Shown here piece by piece: positions 32,756 to 41,803 of a stretch of DNA of 64,000 nucleotides. The translations under genes were made by a program, and so were the position numbers. The stretch spans positions 1 through 64,000 of the forward strand of contig NZ_BCFL01000019.1 of the NCBI RefSeq assembly GCF_002217755.1. The letters run 5' to 3'. Source of the stretch: Streptomyces hyaluromycini (GTDB lineage Bacteria > Actinomycetota > Actinomycetes > Streptomycetales > Streptomycetaceae). Numbering within the stretch: position 1 is the stretch's first letter; every line of letters starts with the position of its first letter. The notes below the pieces were generated by a model that did not search any database, was not told where the DNA came from, and saw only the letters and a program-made list of their open reading frames with translations.

Positions 32756-35024
32756 GCCGGCGCCTCCGGGCGTCTATGAGCATCTCCTGGATGTTGCGCA
32801 GGGGCTGGCCGTCCGCGTCGGTCGCGTGCCGGGTCCATTCGCCGTCCGGGCCCAGGTGCCAGGAGGAGGTGGAGTCGGACATGCCGGTTTCGAGGAGCCG
32901 GTTGAGCGTGGCTCTGTGGGCCGGGTCGGTGACCCGGACCAGGGCTTCTATCCGGCGGTCGAGATTGCGGTGCATCATGTCGGCGCTGCCGATCCACACC
33001 TCGGGCTCGCCGCCGTTGCCGAAGGCGAAGACCCGGGAGTGTTCCAGGAAGCGGCCGAGGATCGAGCGGACCTTGACGTTCTCCGAGAGGCCCGTGACGC
33101 CGGGGCGGATCGCGCAGATGCCACGCACCCAGATGTCGACGGGTACGCCGGCCATGGACGCGCGGTAGAGGGCGTCGATGATCGCTTCGTCGACCATCGA
33201 GTTGGCCTTGATGCGGACGAACGCGGGCCGGCCGGCCCGGTGGTGCTGTATTTCCTTCTCGATGCGCGCGATCAGTCCGTCGCGCAGCGACTTGGGGGCC
33301 ACCAGCAGGCGGCGGTAGGTCTCCCGGCGGGAGTAGCCGGAGAGCCGGTTGAACAGGTCGGAGAGGTCCGCGCCGACCTGCGGGTCGGCGGTGAGCAGGC
33401 CGAGGTCCTCGTACAGGCGCGCGGTCTTCGGGTGGTAGTTGCCGGTGCCGACGTGGCTGTAGCGGCGAAGCGTCTCGCCCTCCTGGCGGACCACCAGGGA
33501 CAGCTTGCAGTGGGTCTTCAGGCCGACCAGGCCGTAGACGACGTGGCAGCCGGCCTCTTCCAGCTTGCGCGCCCACTTGATGTTGGCGTGCTCGTCGAAG
33601 CGGGCCTTGATCTCGACCAGGACGAGGACCTGCTTGCCGGCCTCGGCGGCGTCGATGAGCGCGTTGACGATCGGGGAGTCGCCGGAGGTCCGGTACAGGG
33701 TCTGCTTGATCGCGAGGACGTCCGGGTCCTCGGCGGCCTGCTCGACGAAGGCCTGCACGGAGGTGGAGAAGCTGTCGTACGGGTGGTGCAGCAGCACGTC
33801 CCGCTCGCGCAGGGCCGCGAAGATGTCGGGTGCGGACGCCGACTCGACCTCGGCGAGGTCGCGGTGGGTGCCCGCGATGAACTTGCGGTACTTCAGCTCC
33901 GGCCGGTCCAGGCTCGCGAAGCGGAACAGGCCGGTGAGGTCGAGCGGGCCGGGCAGCGGGTAGACCTCGGCCTCGGAGATCTTCAGCTCGCGCACCAGCA
34001 GGTCGAGGACCTCGCGGTCGATGGACTCCTCGACCTCCAGGCGCACCGGCGGCCCGAAGCGGCGCCGCATGAGCTCCTTCTCCAGGGCCTGGAGCAGGTT
34101 CTCGGCGTCGTCCTCCTCGACCTCCAGGTCCTCGTTCCGGGTGAGGCGGAAGGCGTGGTGCTCCACGACCTCCATGCCCGGGAACAGCTCCTCCAGGTGG
34201 GCGGCGATGACGTCCTCGATCGGGACGTACCGGCCGGCGGAGCTCTCCAGGAAGCGGGACAGCGACGGCGGCACCTTGACCCGGGCGAAGTGCTTGTGAC
34301 CGCTGACCGGGTTGCGTACGACCACGGCCAGGTTCAGGGAGAGCCCGGAGATGTAGGGGAACGGGTGCGCCGGGTCGACCGCCAGCGGGGTCAGGACCGG
34401 GAAGATCTGGTGCCGGAAGAGCGTGAAGAGCCGCGCCTGCTCCTTCTCGGTCAGCTCGGCCCAGCGGACCAGGTGGATGCCCTCCTCCGCGAGCGCGGGG
34501 GCGACGTCCTCGTGGTAGCAGGCGGCGTGCCGGGCCATCAGCTCGCGGGAGCGGGCCCAGATCATCTCCAGCACCTCGCGCGGCTGCAGGCCGGAGGCGG
34601 AGCGGGTGGCCACACCGGTGGCGATACGGCGCTTCAGCCCTGCCACCCGGACCATGAAGAACTCGTCCAGGTTGCTCGCGAAGATCGCCAGGAAGTTCGC
34701 CCGCTCCAGCAGCGGCGTGTTCGGGTCCTCGGCGAGCTCCAGCACCCGCTCGTTGAACGCGAGCCAGCTGCGCTCCCGGTCCAGGAAGCGCCCCTGGGGC
34801 AGCTGCACCCCGTCGACCTGCGACTCCTCGTACGTGTCGAGGTCGGCGTCGATGTCGGGTTCCAGGTCGGAGACCACGGCGGCCACGGTGTGCGGGCGGT
34901 GCGCGGCTATGGAGCCCACGGAGGGCTGGGCGTTTGAATTGTTTCCGCGGCCCGCAGGGCCTCCGCCAAGGGTGGTGGTGGGAGACGGGTGGGCCTCGGC
35001 TGCCTGGGCGTTCTGCTGACTCAT
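32736..35024 (-). CDS. ppk: Polyphosphate kinase
   Basis: This 762-residue PPK1 makes polyphosphate from ATP. The N-terminal domain begins LDRERSWLAFNERVLELA. The two phospholipase D-like C-terminal domains carry the catalytic histidine regions RYSHVGTGNYHPKTARLY and LEHSRVFAFGNGG. I chose the ATG at 35024 (MSQQNAQ). An in-frame ATG at 35147 would add 41 low-complexity residues. It heads a three-gene overlapping operon with CHAD and Nudix genes. Confidence 0.95.
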   Translation of the reverse strand: MSQQNAQAAEAHPSPTTTLGGGPAGRGNNSNAQPSVGSIAAHRPHTVAAVVSDLEPDIDADLDTYEESQVDGVQLPQGRFLDRERSWLAFNERVLELAEDPNTPLLERANFLAIFASNLDEFFMVRVAGLKRRIATGVATRSASGLQPREVLEMIWARSRELMARHAACYHEDVAPALAEEGIHLVRWAELTEKEQARLFTLFRHQIFPVLTPLAVDPAHPFPYISGLSLNLAVVVRNPVSGHKHFARVKVPPSLSRFLESSAGRYVPIEDVIAAHLEELFPGMEVVEHHAFRLTRNEDLEVEEDDAENLLQALEKELMRRRFGPPVRLEVEESIDREVLDLLVRELKISEAEVYPLPGPLDLTGLFRFASLDRPELKYRKFIAGTHRDLAEVESASAPDIFAALRERDVLLHHPYDSFSTSVQAFVEQAAEDPDVLAIKQTLYRTSGDSPIVNALIDAAEAGKQVLVLVEIKARFDEHANIKWARKLEEAGCHVVYGLVGLKTHCKLSLVVRQEGETLRRYSHVGTGNYHPKTARLYEDLGLLTADPQVGADLSDLFNRLSGYSRRETYRRLLVAPKSLRDGLIARIEKEIQHHRAGRPAFVRIKANSMVDEAIIDALYRASMAGVPVDIWVRGICAIRPGVTGLSENVKVRSILGRFLEHSRVFAFGNGGEPEVWIGSADMMHRNLDRRIEALVRVTDPAHRATLNRLLETGMSDSTSSWHLGPDGEWTRHATDADGQPLRNIQEMLIDARRRRRGTATP

Positions 35025-35295
35025 GACCCCATTGTTCCGCGCCCGGGCCGTGACAGGCGCGTCGGAACGCGCGGGTGGGAGCTGGACGACCCCGTTTCCC
35101 GCGAACCCCTCAAGGGGTGACGAAGGCTCTGGCACGGCGGGCTTCATTGGCTGAGCGTCGCAAGTCCGTCTGAACCAATGGTTACGAAGACATGGCGTAT
35201 GGGATAGCGGAGGGAGGCTCGCGGACGTATGTGATCAGGTCCGGGAGGCCTTGGGGATCACGAAAGTGACGATCCCGTACGACCTTCCCACCCGC

Positions 35296-35331
35296 CCCGC
35301 GCGTCCTTCCGCCGACAGAGGGACGCGCGGG
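35296..35331 (-). terminator. Hairpin after small membrane gene of GntR-ABC operon
   Basis: CCCGCGCGTCC (35296-35306) and GGACGCGCGGG (35321-35331) form a perfect 11-bp stem, 12 bp past the stop at 35344. The remaining 35025-35295 spacer is the ppk leader and promoter; no convincing PHO box was found in it. Confidence 0.7.
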
Positions 35332-35343
35332 ACCGACGGTCCC

Positions 35344-35619
35344 TCAGCGGGCCTGGCGGCGCAAGATGCAGAACGCGCCGGCGGTGGCCGCGACGGAGAG
35401 TGCGAGCACCATCGCGGTGGCGCTGAGATGCACGGCCCAGAAGCCGTGCAGCGGGCCGTGCAGCGGCTTCCACGCCTCGCGCAGGTACAGCCTGGTCAGG
35501 AGGGTCACGGCGGCGGCCGCGCCGAGCAGTGCCGGGCGGCGCAGCGGGCTCAGCGAGCGGTTGGCGGACGCGGGGGCGGGGGCGGGGGCGGGCCCGGGCG
35601 CGGCGGACAGGGCGGTCAT
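35344..35619 (-). CDS. Small membrane protein of GntR-ABC operon
   Basis: The 91-residue protein has an Ala/Pro N-terminus and two hydrophobic helices (about 30-46 and 62-84). Its ATG overlaps the permease stop (ATGA), making it the fourth gene of the operon. It may be an accessory subunit of the ABC exporter. No family is recognised. Confidence 0.75.
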   Translation of the reverse strand: MTALSAAPGPAPAPAPASANRSLSPLRRPALLGAAAAVTLLTRLYLREAWKPLHGPLHGFWAVHLSATAMVLALSVAATAGAFCILRRQAR

Positions 35620-36521
35620 CCGGCGGTCGTCTTTCCGGTCAGGCGGCGCAGCGCCAGGAAGCAGCCCAGGGTCAGCAGGGCCGTCACGGCGAGGAGCAGG
35701 GCCGTGGTGGTCAGCTGGAGCGGCCAGTAGTGCGAGGCGGGGTGGTAGTCGCCGTAGGGGACCTCGGCGTGCTTGCCCGTCCGTACCGTCCAGGAGCTGT
35801 TGGGGAGGGCGAAGAAGGCCTTTCCGGTGCTGGTCCGGGTCGGCCACAGGCGGGGCAGGAGCAGCTGGGTGGCGGTCCAGACCGCACCGGTCAGGAGCAG
35901 ACCGAGGCCCAGGGCGGGGAGGGTACGGCGGGACAGCAGGCCCGTCAGCGCGCCGGCCGCCAGACCGCACAGGGCCAGGGCGGGGAGGGTGGGGCCGTTG
36001 GTGTGGAAGGTCCAGACGTCGTACCACTGCTTGGCGGTGTCGATGCGGTCGTTGGCCGTGGCCCAGGCCAGGTGGTGCAGCCAGACCAGCAGCGCGGTGC
36101 CGGCGGCGACGGCCGCGGCCGGTACCGCGAGCCGGACGGCCAGCCAGCGCACGGGGGTGCTGGACTGGGTCCAGGCGAGCTTGGCGGTGCCGGACTCCAG
36201 CTCCTTGCCGAACGCGCCACCGGCCCAGGCGGCCGTCAGGAAGGGCACCGCGGCCACGGCCAGGGTGGCGTAGCTGTACCAGTCCTTGTAGCGCAGGATC
36301 GCGTTCTGGTCGTACGTGCACCTCCGCCAGTCCGTGCAGCTGTCGTACTGGCGCCAGGCGTCGGCCGCCGCGTCGGCCAGCGGGCCGCGCAGGAGGAGGA
36401 GCAGGACGGCGGCGGCGAGCACCAGGCCCGCCCAGACGTACAGCGTGGGGCGGTGCAGGCGCAGCAGCCAGCGGGTGAGGTGGGCCCGGGGGGCCGGCGC
36501 GGGTGCGGTCAGGGTGGTCAT
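35616..36521 (-). CDS. ABC transporter permease, ABC-2-like
   Basis: The 301-residue membrane protein has about six helices, the first at residues 25-45. A long external loop follows with two cysteines (DSCTDWRRCTYD), then KELESGTAKLAWTQSSTPVRWLA, a motif typical of ABC-2 type permeases linked to GntR/YtrA operons. It overlaps the ATPase gene by 4 bp. The substrate is unknown; such systems often respond to cell-envelope antibiotics. Confidence 0.82.
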   Translation of the reverse strand: MTTLTAPAPAPRAHLTRWLLRLHRPTLYVWAGLVLAAAVLLLLLRGPLADAAADAWRQYDSCTDWRRCTYDQNAILRYKDWYSYATLAVAAVPFLTAAWAGGAFGKELESGTAKLAWTQSSTPVRWLAVRLAVPAAAVAAGTALLVWLHHLAWATANDRIDTAKQWYDVWTFHTNGPTLPALALCGLAAGALTGLLSRRTLPALGLGLLLTGAVWTATQLLLPRLWPTRTSTGKAFFALPNSSWTVRTGKHAEVPYGDYHPASHYWPLQLTTTALLLAVTALLTLGCFLALRRLTGKTTAG

Positions 36522-37396
36522 ACGGTGGCCTCCACCGCGGTCAGGGCCGGGGCCTCGGGGTTGCGCAGATGGGCGAGGACCAGCTCCTCCAGGGTGGGGG
36601 CGCCGGTGTGCCAGCCGGCGGGCAGCGGGCCCGCCGGGCGGACCAGGGCGCTGAGCTGCCGGCCGGTGGTCCGGGAGTCCACGACGGTGTGCGGCGCGAG
36701 GTCGGTGCCGGCTTCGGCGGCGACCCGGGTGTGGGCGGCCAGCAGGTCGTCGATCTCGCCGGCCAGCCGGACCCGGCCGCCGCCGATCAGCAGCAGGTGG
36801 TCGCAGGAGTCCTCCAGTTCGGCGACCACGTGCGAGGACATCGCGATGGTGGTGCCGTGCTGGGCGGCCTGCACCATCAGCACGCCCATCAGCTCGTGCC
36901 GGGCGAGCGGGTCGAGGTCGGCCATCGGCTCGTCGAGGAGCAGCAGTTCGGGCTGCTTGCCGAGGGCGAGGGCGAGTGCGACCCGGGTGCGCTGGCCGCC
37001 GGAGAGGGTGCGGATCCGGGACTTCGGGTCCAGGTCGCCGGCGGCCACGATGCGTTCGGCGGCGGCCGCGTCCCAGCGCCCGGGGTTGAGGTCGGCGCCC
37101 ATCCGGAGCGTCTCGGCGACCGTGAGCTGCGGGTACAGCGGCTTGTCCTGGGCGACGTAGCCGACCCGGGGGCGGGCCTTTGCCGGGGTGGTGCCGAGGA
37201 CGGTCAGCTCGCCCTCGGTGGCGCCCAGCAGACCGGCGGCGAGGGCGAGGAGCGTGGACTTGCCCGCCCCGTTGGGGCCGACGACGGCACAGACCCGCCC
37301 GGCGGGCAGCCGGAAGGCGCAGTCGCGCAGCGCCCAGCCCCCGCGCCGGCCGAACCGCTTGCCGAGCGCGGACGCCGCTATCGCGGTGTCGGTCAT
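36518..37396 (-). CDS. ABC transporter ATP-binding protein
   Basis: The 292-residue ATPase has Walker A GPNGAGKS near residue 40, signature LSGGQRTR and Walker B LLLLDEP. The C-terminal extension is typical of exporter ATPases. It overlaps the GntR gene upstream and the permease downstream by 4 bp each. It powers the adjacent ABC-2-like permease. Confidence 0.93.
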   Translation of the reverse strand: MTDTAIAASALGKRFGRRGGWALRDCAFRLPAGRVCAVVGPNGAGKSTLLALAAGLLGATEGELTVLGTTPAKARPRVGYVAQDKPLYPQLTVAETLRMGADLNPGRWDAAAAERIVAAGDLDPKSRIRTLSGGQRTRVALALALGKQPELLLLDEPMADLDPLARHELMGVLMVQAAQHGTTIAMSSHVVAELEDSCDHLLLIGGGRVRLAGEIDDLLAAHTRVAAEAGTDLAPHTVVDSRTTGRQLSALVRPAGPLPAGWHTGAPTLEELVLAHLRNPEAPALTAVEATV

Positions 37397-37803
37397 GAAC
37401 TCTCTCCTTGCAGGTGCTTCTCGTGCACGGCGAAGTGCTTTTCGAGTACGGCGGTGAAGAGTGCGGCCACGTCGTCCCGGTCCAGGCCGGCCGCGCGGGC
37501 CCGGGCGGCCCAGTCGTCCAGCTCCCCGTGCAGGGGGGACTCGGCGGCCGGGGCGGTGCCCAGCGAGCGCTTCACGAAGGTGCCGAGGCCGCGCCGGGCC
37601 TCCACCAGGCCCTCGCGCTCCAGCTCCCGGTAGGCCTTCAGGACGGTGTTGGGGTTGATGGCGGTGGCCTCGACCACCTCGCGGGCGGTGGGCAGTCTGT
37701 CTCCCGGCCGGAGGTGCCCCAGGCGCAGGGCCTGTTTGGTCTGCTGGACGATCTGGACGTAGGTGGCGACGCCGGAGCGCCGGTCGATGCGGTACTCGAC
37801 CAC
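37393..37803 (-). CDS. GntR-family regulator, YtrA type
   Basis: The 136-residue regulator has a winged helix-turn-helix (RLPTAREVVEATAINPNTVLKAYREL, about residues 33-58) and a short C-terminal tail with no large ligand domain, as in the YtrA subfamily. The start is GTG at 37803 or 37815. The latter would be nearly leaderless, given a -10-like ATTAGT at 37827-37822. It heads the ABC operon and probably represses it through the palindrome over its own promoter. Confidence 0.88.
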   Translation of the reverse strand: MVEYRIDRRSGVATYVQIVQQTKQALRLGHLRPGDRLPTAREVVEATAINPNTVLKAYRELEREGLVEARRGLGTFVKRSLGTAPAAESPLHGELDDWAARARAAGLDRDDVAALFTAVLEKHFAVHEKHLQGESS

Positions 37804-37810
37804 CCGTACA

Positions 37811-37850
37811 ACCACCCTTTCACTAATTGAGTAGTGAAAGGGTGGTGCAA
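37811..37850 (-). promoter_or_regulatory. Perfect 15-bp palindrome over GntR promoter
   Basis: ACCACCCTTTCACTA (37811-37825), six bases, then TAGTGAAAGGGTGGT (37832-37846) is a perfect inverted repeat. Leftward, TTGCAC (37850-37845) and ATTAGT (37827-37822) are 17 bp apart, a good promoter, so the operator covers both elements and the start codon region. Confidence 0.85.
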
Positions 37851-37914
37851 GATTGTTCGGAAAGTCAAGGCCGGTTCCGTGAACCGGTCGGCCGGGCTCG
37901 TGCGATGAGGAGAC

Positions 37915-38475
37915 GTGAGCGGAACGAGAAGCGACGGGGAGCTGCTGCGGGCGATCGCGGCGGATGCGGACCGGCGCGCCTTCGAAGAGCTGTACCGGCG
38001 GTACGCGCCGTGGCTGACCGCGCGGCTGCGCGGCCGGTGCGCGGATCCGTCGGTCGTCGACGACGTCGTGCAGGAGACGTTCCTCGCGGTGTGGCGGGGG
38101 ACCGCCCGATACCGCGAGACCACCGAGGACGGTGTGAACGCCGACGCCGCCGGGTGGCTGTGGCGGATCGGGTCGCGGCGGCTGGTCGACGCGCTGCGCG
38201 GCGACGGGGCCCGCGGCCGGCTGCGGCAGGCGCTGGCCCGGCTGCGGCACCGGGACGAGGCCTCGGCGGAGGAACGCGTGCTCGCGGGGGTGGAGCACGG
38301 GGACCTCGCCGGGGCCCTGGTCCGGCTCTCGCCCGAACTGCGGGCGGTGCTCCAGGCGACGGTGATCGACGGACTGACCACCCGCGAGGCGGCGGTCCTG
38401 CTCGGCATCCCGCCGGGGACGGTCAAGACCCGCGCGATGCGGGCGCGCAAGCAGCTGCGGGAGGAGTTGGCATGA
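37915..38475 (+). CDS. ECF-type RNA polymerase sigma factor
   Basis: The 186-residue sigma factor has region 2 (FEELYRRYAPWLTARLRG, then DDVVQETFLAVWR) and region 4 (LTTREAAVLLGIPPGTVKTRAMRAR). GTG start with GAGGAG upstream. The next gene is its zinc anti-sigma factor, overlapping by 4 bp, then an ABC pair. It probably directs its own operon on an envelope signal. It is divergent from the GntR-ABC operon. Confidence 0.92.
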   Translation: MSGTRSDGELLRAIAADADRRAFEELYRRYAPWLTARLRGRCADPSVVDDVVQETFLAVWRGTARYRETTEDGVNADAAGWLWRIGSRRLVDALRGDGARGRLRQALARLRHRDEASAEERVLAGVEHGDLAGALVRLSPELRAVLQATVIDGLTTREAAVLLGIPPGTVKTRAMRARKQLREELA

Positions 38476-39281
38476 CCTGGCATGTGTCCGAAGAGGATCT
38501 GCGGGCGTACGCGCGCGGCGAGCTGGCGCCGCCGCTGCTGTGGTCGGCCGACACCCACGTCGGCTCCTGCGCCGACTGCCGTGCGGTGCTCGCGTCGGTG
38601 TCCGACCCGGTCGCGCTGGACGCGGGCTGGGAGCGGCTCGACGCCGAACTGGACGCGCCCCGGCCCGGGTTGGGTGAACGGCTCCTGGCCCGCGTCGGCG
38701 TCGCCGAGCCCACCGCACGGCTGCTCACCGCGACCCCGGTGCTGCGCCGCTCCTGGCTGGCCTCGGTGGCGTTCGTGCTGGCCGCGACGGTCCTGGTGGT
38801 CCACGCGGTGGACGCCCCGGCCCTGTTCCTGGCCCTCGCCCCGCTGCTCCCGCTCGCCGCGGTGGCCCTGTCGTACGGACCGGTCCTCGACCCGACGTAC
38901 GAGATCGCCGCGGTCGCCCCGACGCACGGCTTCCGGCTGCTGATGATCCGCACGGTGGCCGCGCTGACCGCCTCCCTCGGCCTCAACTGCCTGGCCGCGC
39001 TGGCCCTGCCCGGGTACGGCCTGCTCGCCTTCGGCTGGCTGCTGCCCGCCCTCGCGCTCACCGCGGCGGGCCTCGCCCTCTCCGTCCGGCTGGGCCCGCT
39101 GCTCGGGCCCGGACTGGTCGGCGGGGCGTGGACGGCCCTGATGGCGGTGGCGGCGATGCACCCGGCGCACACGCCGGTCGCCTTCACCACGGCCGGGCAG
39201 TCGGTGGCCGCCGCTCTTGCCGCGCTGGCGACGGTCCTGCTGCACCAGGTGCGGGACCGCTTCGACGCCAAGCCCTACTGA
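38472..39281 (+). CDS. Membrane-bound zinc-finger anti-sigma factor
   Basis: The 269-residue protein begins with a zinc-binding anti-sigma domain, with H-x3-C-x2-C in THVGSCADC near residues 29-35 and a further N-terminal His. About six membrane helices follow, from residue 95 onward. Most ZAS proteins have one helix, so this polytopic form may sense a membrane signal. The start overlaps the sigma stop (ATGA), typical of stoichiometric pairs. Confidence 0.88.
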   Translation: MTWHVSEEDLRAYARGELAPPLLWSADTHVGSCADCRAVLASVSDPVALDAGWERLDAELDAPRPGLGERLLARVGVAEPTARLLTATPVLRRSWLASVAFVLAATVLVVHAVDAPALFLALAPLLPLAAVALSYGPVLDPTYEIAAVAPTHGFRLLMIRTVAALTASLGLNCLAALALPGYGLLAFGWLLPALALTAAGLALSVRLGPLLGPGLVGGAWTALMAVAAMHPAHTPVAFTTAGQSVAAALAALATVLLHQVRDRFDAKPY

Positions 39282-39312
39282 CCGACCGACCGACTGATCG
39301 CTGGAGTCCCAC

Positions 39313-40203
39313 GTGAACACCACTGTCTCCGCCGCCGGCCTCACCGTGCGCTACGGCGGCACCCCGGCGCTCGACGGCGTCACCCTGTCGCTGACGGACG
39401 GCGTCACGGGCCTGCTCGGGCCCAACGGCGCCGGAAAGACGACCCTGTTGAAGGTCCTGGCCACCGCCGTACCGCCGGACGCCGGCGCCTTCACGGTGCA
39501 CGGCGAGGACCCGGCCACGCCGGCCGGCCGGCTCGCGGTCCGCCGCACGCTCGGCTACCTCCCGCAGACCCCCGGCTTCCACCCGGACTTCACGGCCTTC
39601 GAGTTCGTCGACTACGTCGCCATCCTCAAGGAGCTCACCGACCGGGGCGGCCGCCATCGCGAGGTACGGCGCGTCCTTGACCAGGTCGGCCTGGCCGACG
39701 TGCGCGGCAGGCGGATCAAGCGGCTCTCCGGCGGAATGCGGCAGCGGGTCGCGCTGGCCGCCGCGCTCGTCGGCGGCCCCCGGTTCCTCGTCCTGGACGA
39801 GCCGACGGTCGGACTCGACCCCGAACAGCGCATGCGGTTCCGGGAGTTGATCGCGGAGGCGGGCGAGGACCGCACGGTACTGCTGTCCACCCACCAGACC
39901 GAGGACGTGGCGATGCTCTGCAACCGGGTGATCGTGCTCGCCGAGGGCCGGGTCCGGTACGACGGCACGCCGGCCGGGCTGACCGCCCGCGCGGCCGGAC
40001 GCGTGTGGAGCAGCACCGAACGCGCCCCGGGCGCCCGGGCCGGCTGGCGCACCGGCACCGGCACCTTCCGCAACGTCGGCGACCCGCCCACCGGCGCCGA
40101 CCTGCTCGAACCGACCCTGGAGGACGGCTATCTGCTGGTCCTCGACACGGAGGACGCGAAGCACGCGGACGGCACGGACGGCACCGAGGTGGCGGCGGCA
40201 TGA
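39313..40203 (+). CDS. ABC transporter ATP-binding protein
   Basis: The 296-residue ATPase has Walker A GPNGAGKT near residue 37, signature LSGGMRQR, Walker B FLVLDEP and an H loop in LLSTHQTED. The C-terminal extension resembles exporter ATPases. It starts 31 bp after the anti-sigma gene and overlaps the permease gene, so sigma, anti-sigma and transporter are likely one transcript. Confidence 0.93.
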   Translation: MNTTVSAAGLTVRYGGTPALDGVTLSLTDGVTGLLGPNGAGKTTLLKVLATAVPPDAGAFTVHGEDPATPAGRLAVRRTLGYLPQTPGFHPDFTAFEFVDYVAILKELTDRGGRHREVRRVLDQVGLADVRGRRIKRLSGGMRQRVALAAALVGGPRFLVLDEPTVGLDPEQRMRFRELIAEAGEDRTVLLSTHQTEDVAMLCNRVIVLAEGRVRYDGTPAGLTARAAGRVWSSTERAPGARAGWRTGTGTFRNVGDPPTGADLLEPTLEDGYLLVLDTEDAKHADGTDGTEVAAA

Positions 40204-41747
40204 CGACGACACTCGTGACGAAGCCGGAGCCCACCGTGCCCGCGGACCACGACCAGGACCGCGACACCGCGTCCGCGTCCGTCGTCGCCCTGGCCGTCTT
40301 CGAGGCCCGCCAGCTGCTCCTCCAGATCCCGCTGCTGGTCTTCGGCCTGCTGTACCTCGCCTACGTCGGGTACGGCCTGTTCGGCCGGGGCGAGGGCATG
40401 GACGCGTATCCGGTCCTGCACGACGTGGACCGCACCACCCAGGGCGGCCCGGAACTGTTCGCCGTCGCCCTGCTGGTGTGCGTGCACCGGGCGGCGCTGC
40501 TCAACCGGCGGCGGGGCCTGGAGGAGCAGTTCGGGGTGCTGGCGATGACGCCCGCACGCCGTACGCTCGCCCACGCCCTGTCCGCCGTGCCCTTCGCCGT
40601 CGGCGTGGCCGTGCTGGTCGACCTCCAGTTCGCCTGGGCGGCGCTGCGGCCGGGTGCGGTCGGCCACGGTTCGCTCTTCGAACTGGCGGTGGCCCCGCTG
40701 ACCGTCCTGCTCGCCGGCGCGCTCGGCGTGCTGCTGGCCCGGGTCCTGCCCCACCCGGCGGCCCCGCTGGTCTTCCTGCTCGCGATCGGGCTCGTCACCA
40801 GCATGCTGCCCGGCGGCTCGGGCCGGCACGCCGTGGACTGGCTGTGGCCGGTGGTGCTGGAGAACGGCGGCACCTCGGTCCCCGGCGAACTGCTGGGCCG
40901 CCCGGCGGCCTGGCACGCGCTGTACCTCACGGGGCTCACGGTGCTGCTGGTGTGCGTGGCGATGTGGGCGGCCGGCGGCCGGGCGCGGGTCCTGAAGGCG
41001 GCGGCCGCCGTGGCCCTGGTTGCCGCGGTGGCCGGCGTGGCCGGTCAGGCGCCGGGGGACTCCGCCGGTCTGCAGGCCGCGCGGAAGGCGGAGGCGGACC
41101 ACCCGGCGAAGTTCCAGACCTGCGTCGAGCGGGCCGGCTCCCGGTACTGCGCGTACCCGGACTGGAAGGGCTGGACGGTCGACTGGGCCGGAGTGGTGCA
41201 CCGGGTGCAGGCCGAGGCGGGCGGCGACGCGGCCACGACCCGGCTCACCGTCCGCCAGCGCATCCAGGAGATCACCGACCTGACGACGGACGCCACCCTC
41301 CCGACGAGTTCCACCCCCGGCACGGTCACCGTCGGCACCCAGTGGGGCGGCAACCGGGTCCCCGAGTTCGCGGTCGGGGTCGCCCGGGTCCTGGTCGCGG
41401 GCAGCGAACACGCCTCCCTGGACATGTGCGACGCCCGCGTGGTGACGACGATGTGGCTGGCCCTGGCCACCGACCCCACCCCCACGGACACCTTCCGCCA
41501 CCTCCGTATCGACGACAGCCTCAGCGGCTCGGCCGCGGTCCTCACCTCGGACGGCGGCAGCATGTCCGTCTCGGCCCAGCAGACCGAGGTCGTACGGGAG
41601 CTGTTCCGGGAGCCGCACGACACGGTGGCGGCCCGGGTGAAGTCCCACTGGCAGGAGCTGGTCTCACCGCACACGACGACGGCCGAGGCGGCCCGCCTGC
41701 TCGGCGTGAAGACCCCGAAGGGCCCGGACGACTGCCCGGCGGGCTGA
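40200..41747 (+). CDS. ABC-2-like permease with large C-terminal external domain
   Basis: The 515-residue protein has about seven helices between residues 40 and 280. An extracytoplasmic domain follows with four cysteines (KFQTCVERAGSRYCAYPDW, then MCDARV, PDDCPAG). The external domain is unusual for a simple exporter permease and may be the sensor or ligand-binding part. It is translationally coupled to the ATPase. The substrate is unknown. Confidence 0.8.
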   Translation: MTTTLVTKPEPTVPADHDQDRDTASASVVALAVFEARQLLLQIPLLVFGLLYLAYVGYGLFGRGEGMDAYPVLHDVDRTTQGGPELFAVALLVCVHRAALLNRRRGLEEQFGVLAMTPARRTLAHALSAVPFAVGVAVLVDLQFAWAALRPGAVGHGSLFELAVAPLTVLLAGALGVLLARVLPHPAAPLVFLLAIGLVTSMLPGGSGRHAVDWLWPVVLENGGTSVPGELLGRPAAWHALYLTGLTVLLVCVAMWAAGGRARVLKAAAAVALVAAVAGVAGQAPGDSAGLQAARKAEADHPAKFQTCVERAGSRYCAYPDWKGWTVDWAGVVHRVQAEAGGDAATTRLTVRQRIQEITDLTTDATLPTSSTPGTVTVGTQWGGNRVPEFAVGVARVLVAGSEHASLDMCDARVVTTMWLALATDPTPTDTFRHLRIDDSLSGSAAVLTSDGGSMSVSAQQTEVVRELFREPHDTVAARVKSHWQELVSPHTTTAEAARLLGVKTPKGPDDCPAG

Positions 41748-41803
41748 CGCGGGCATGATGGAGGCGACAAGCGACAAGCGCCGGGGCGGACGAGGAGACG
41801 GGC

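Noticed and set aside
35148..35230. Possible PHO box upstream of ppk
   Set aside because: Only an isolated GTTCA on the coding strand; no adjacent second 11-bp unit.
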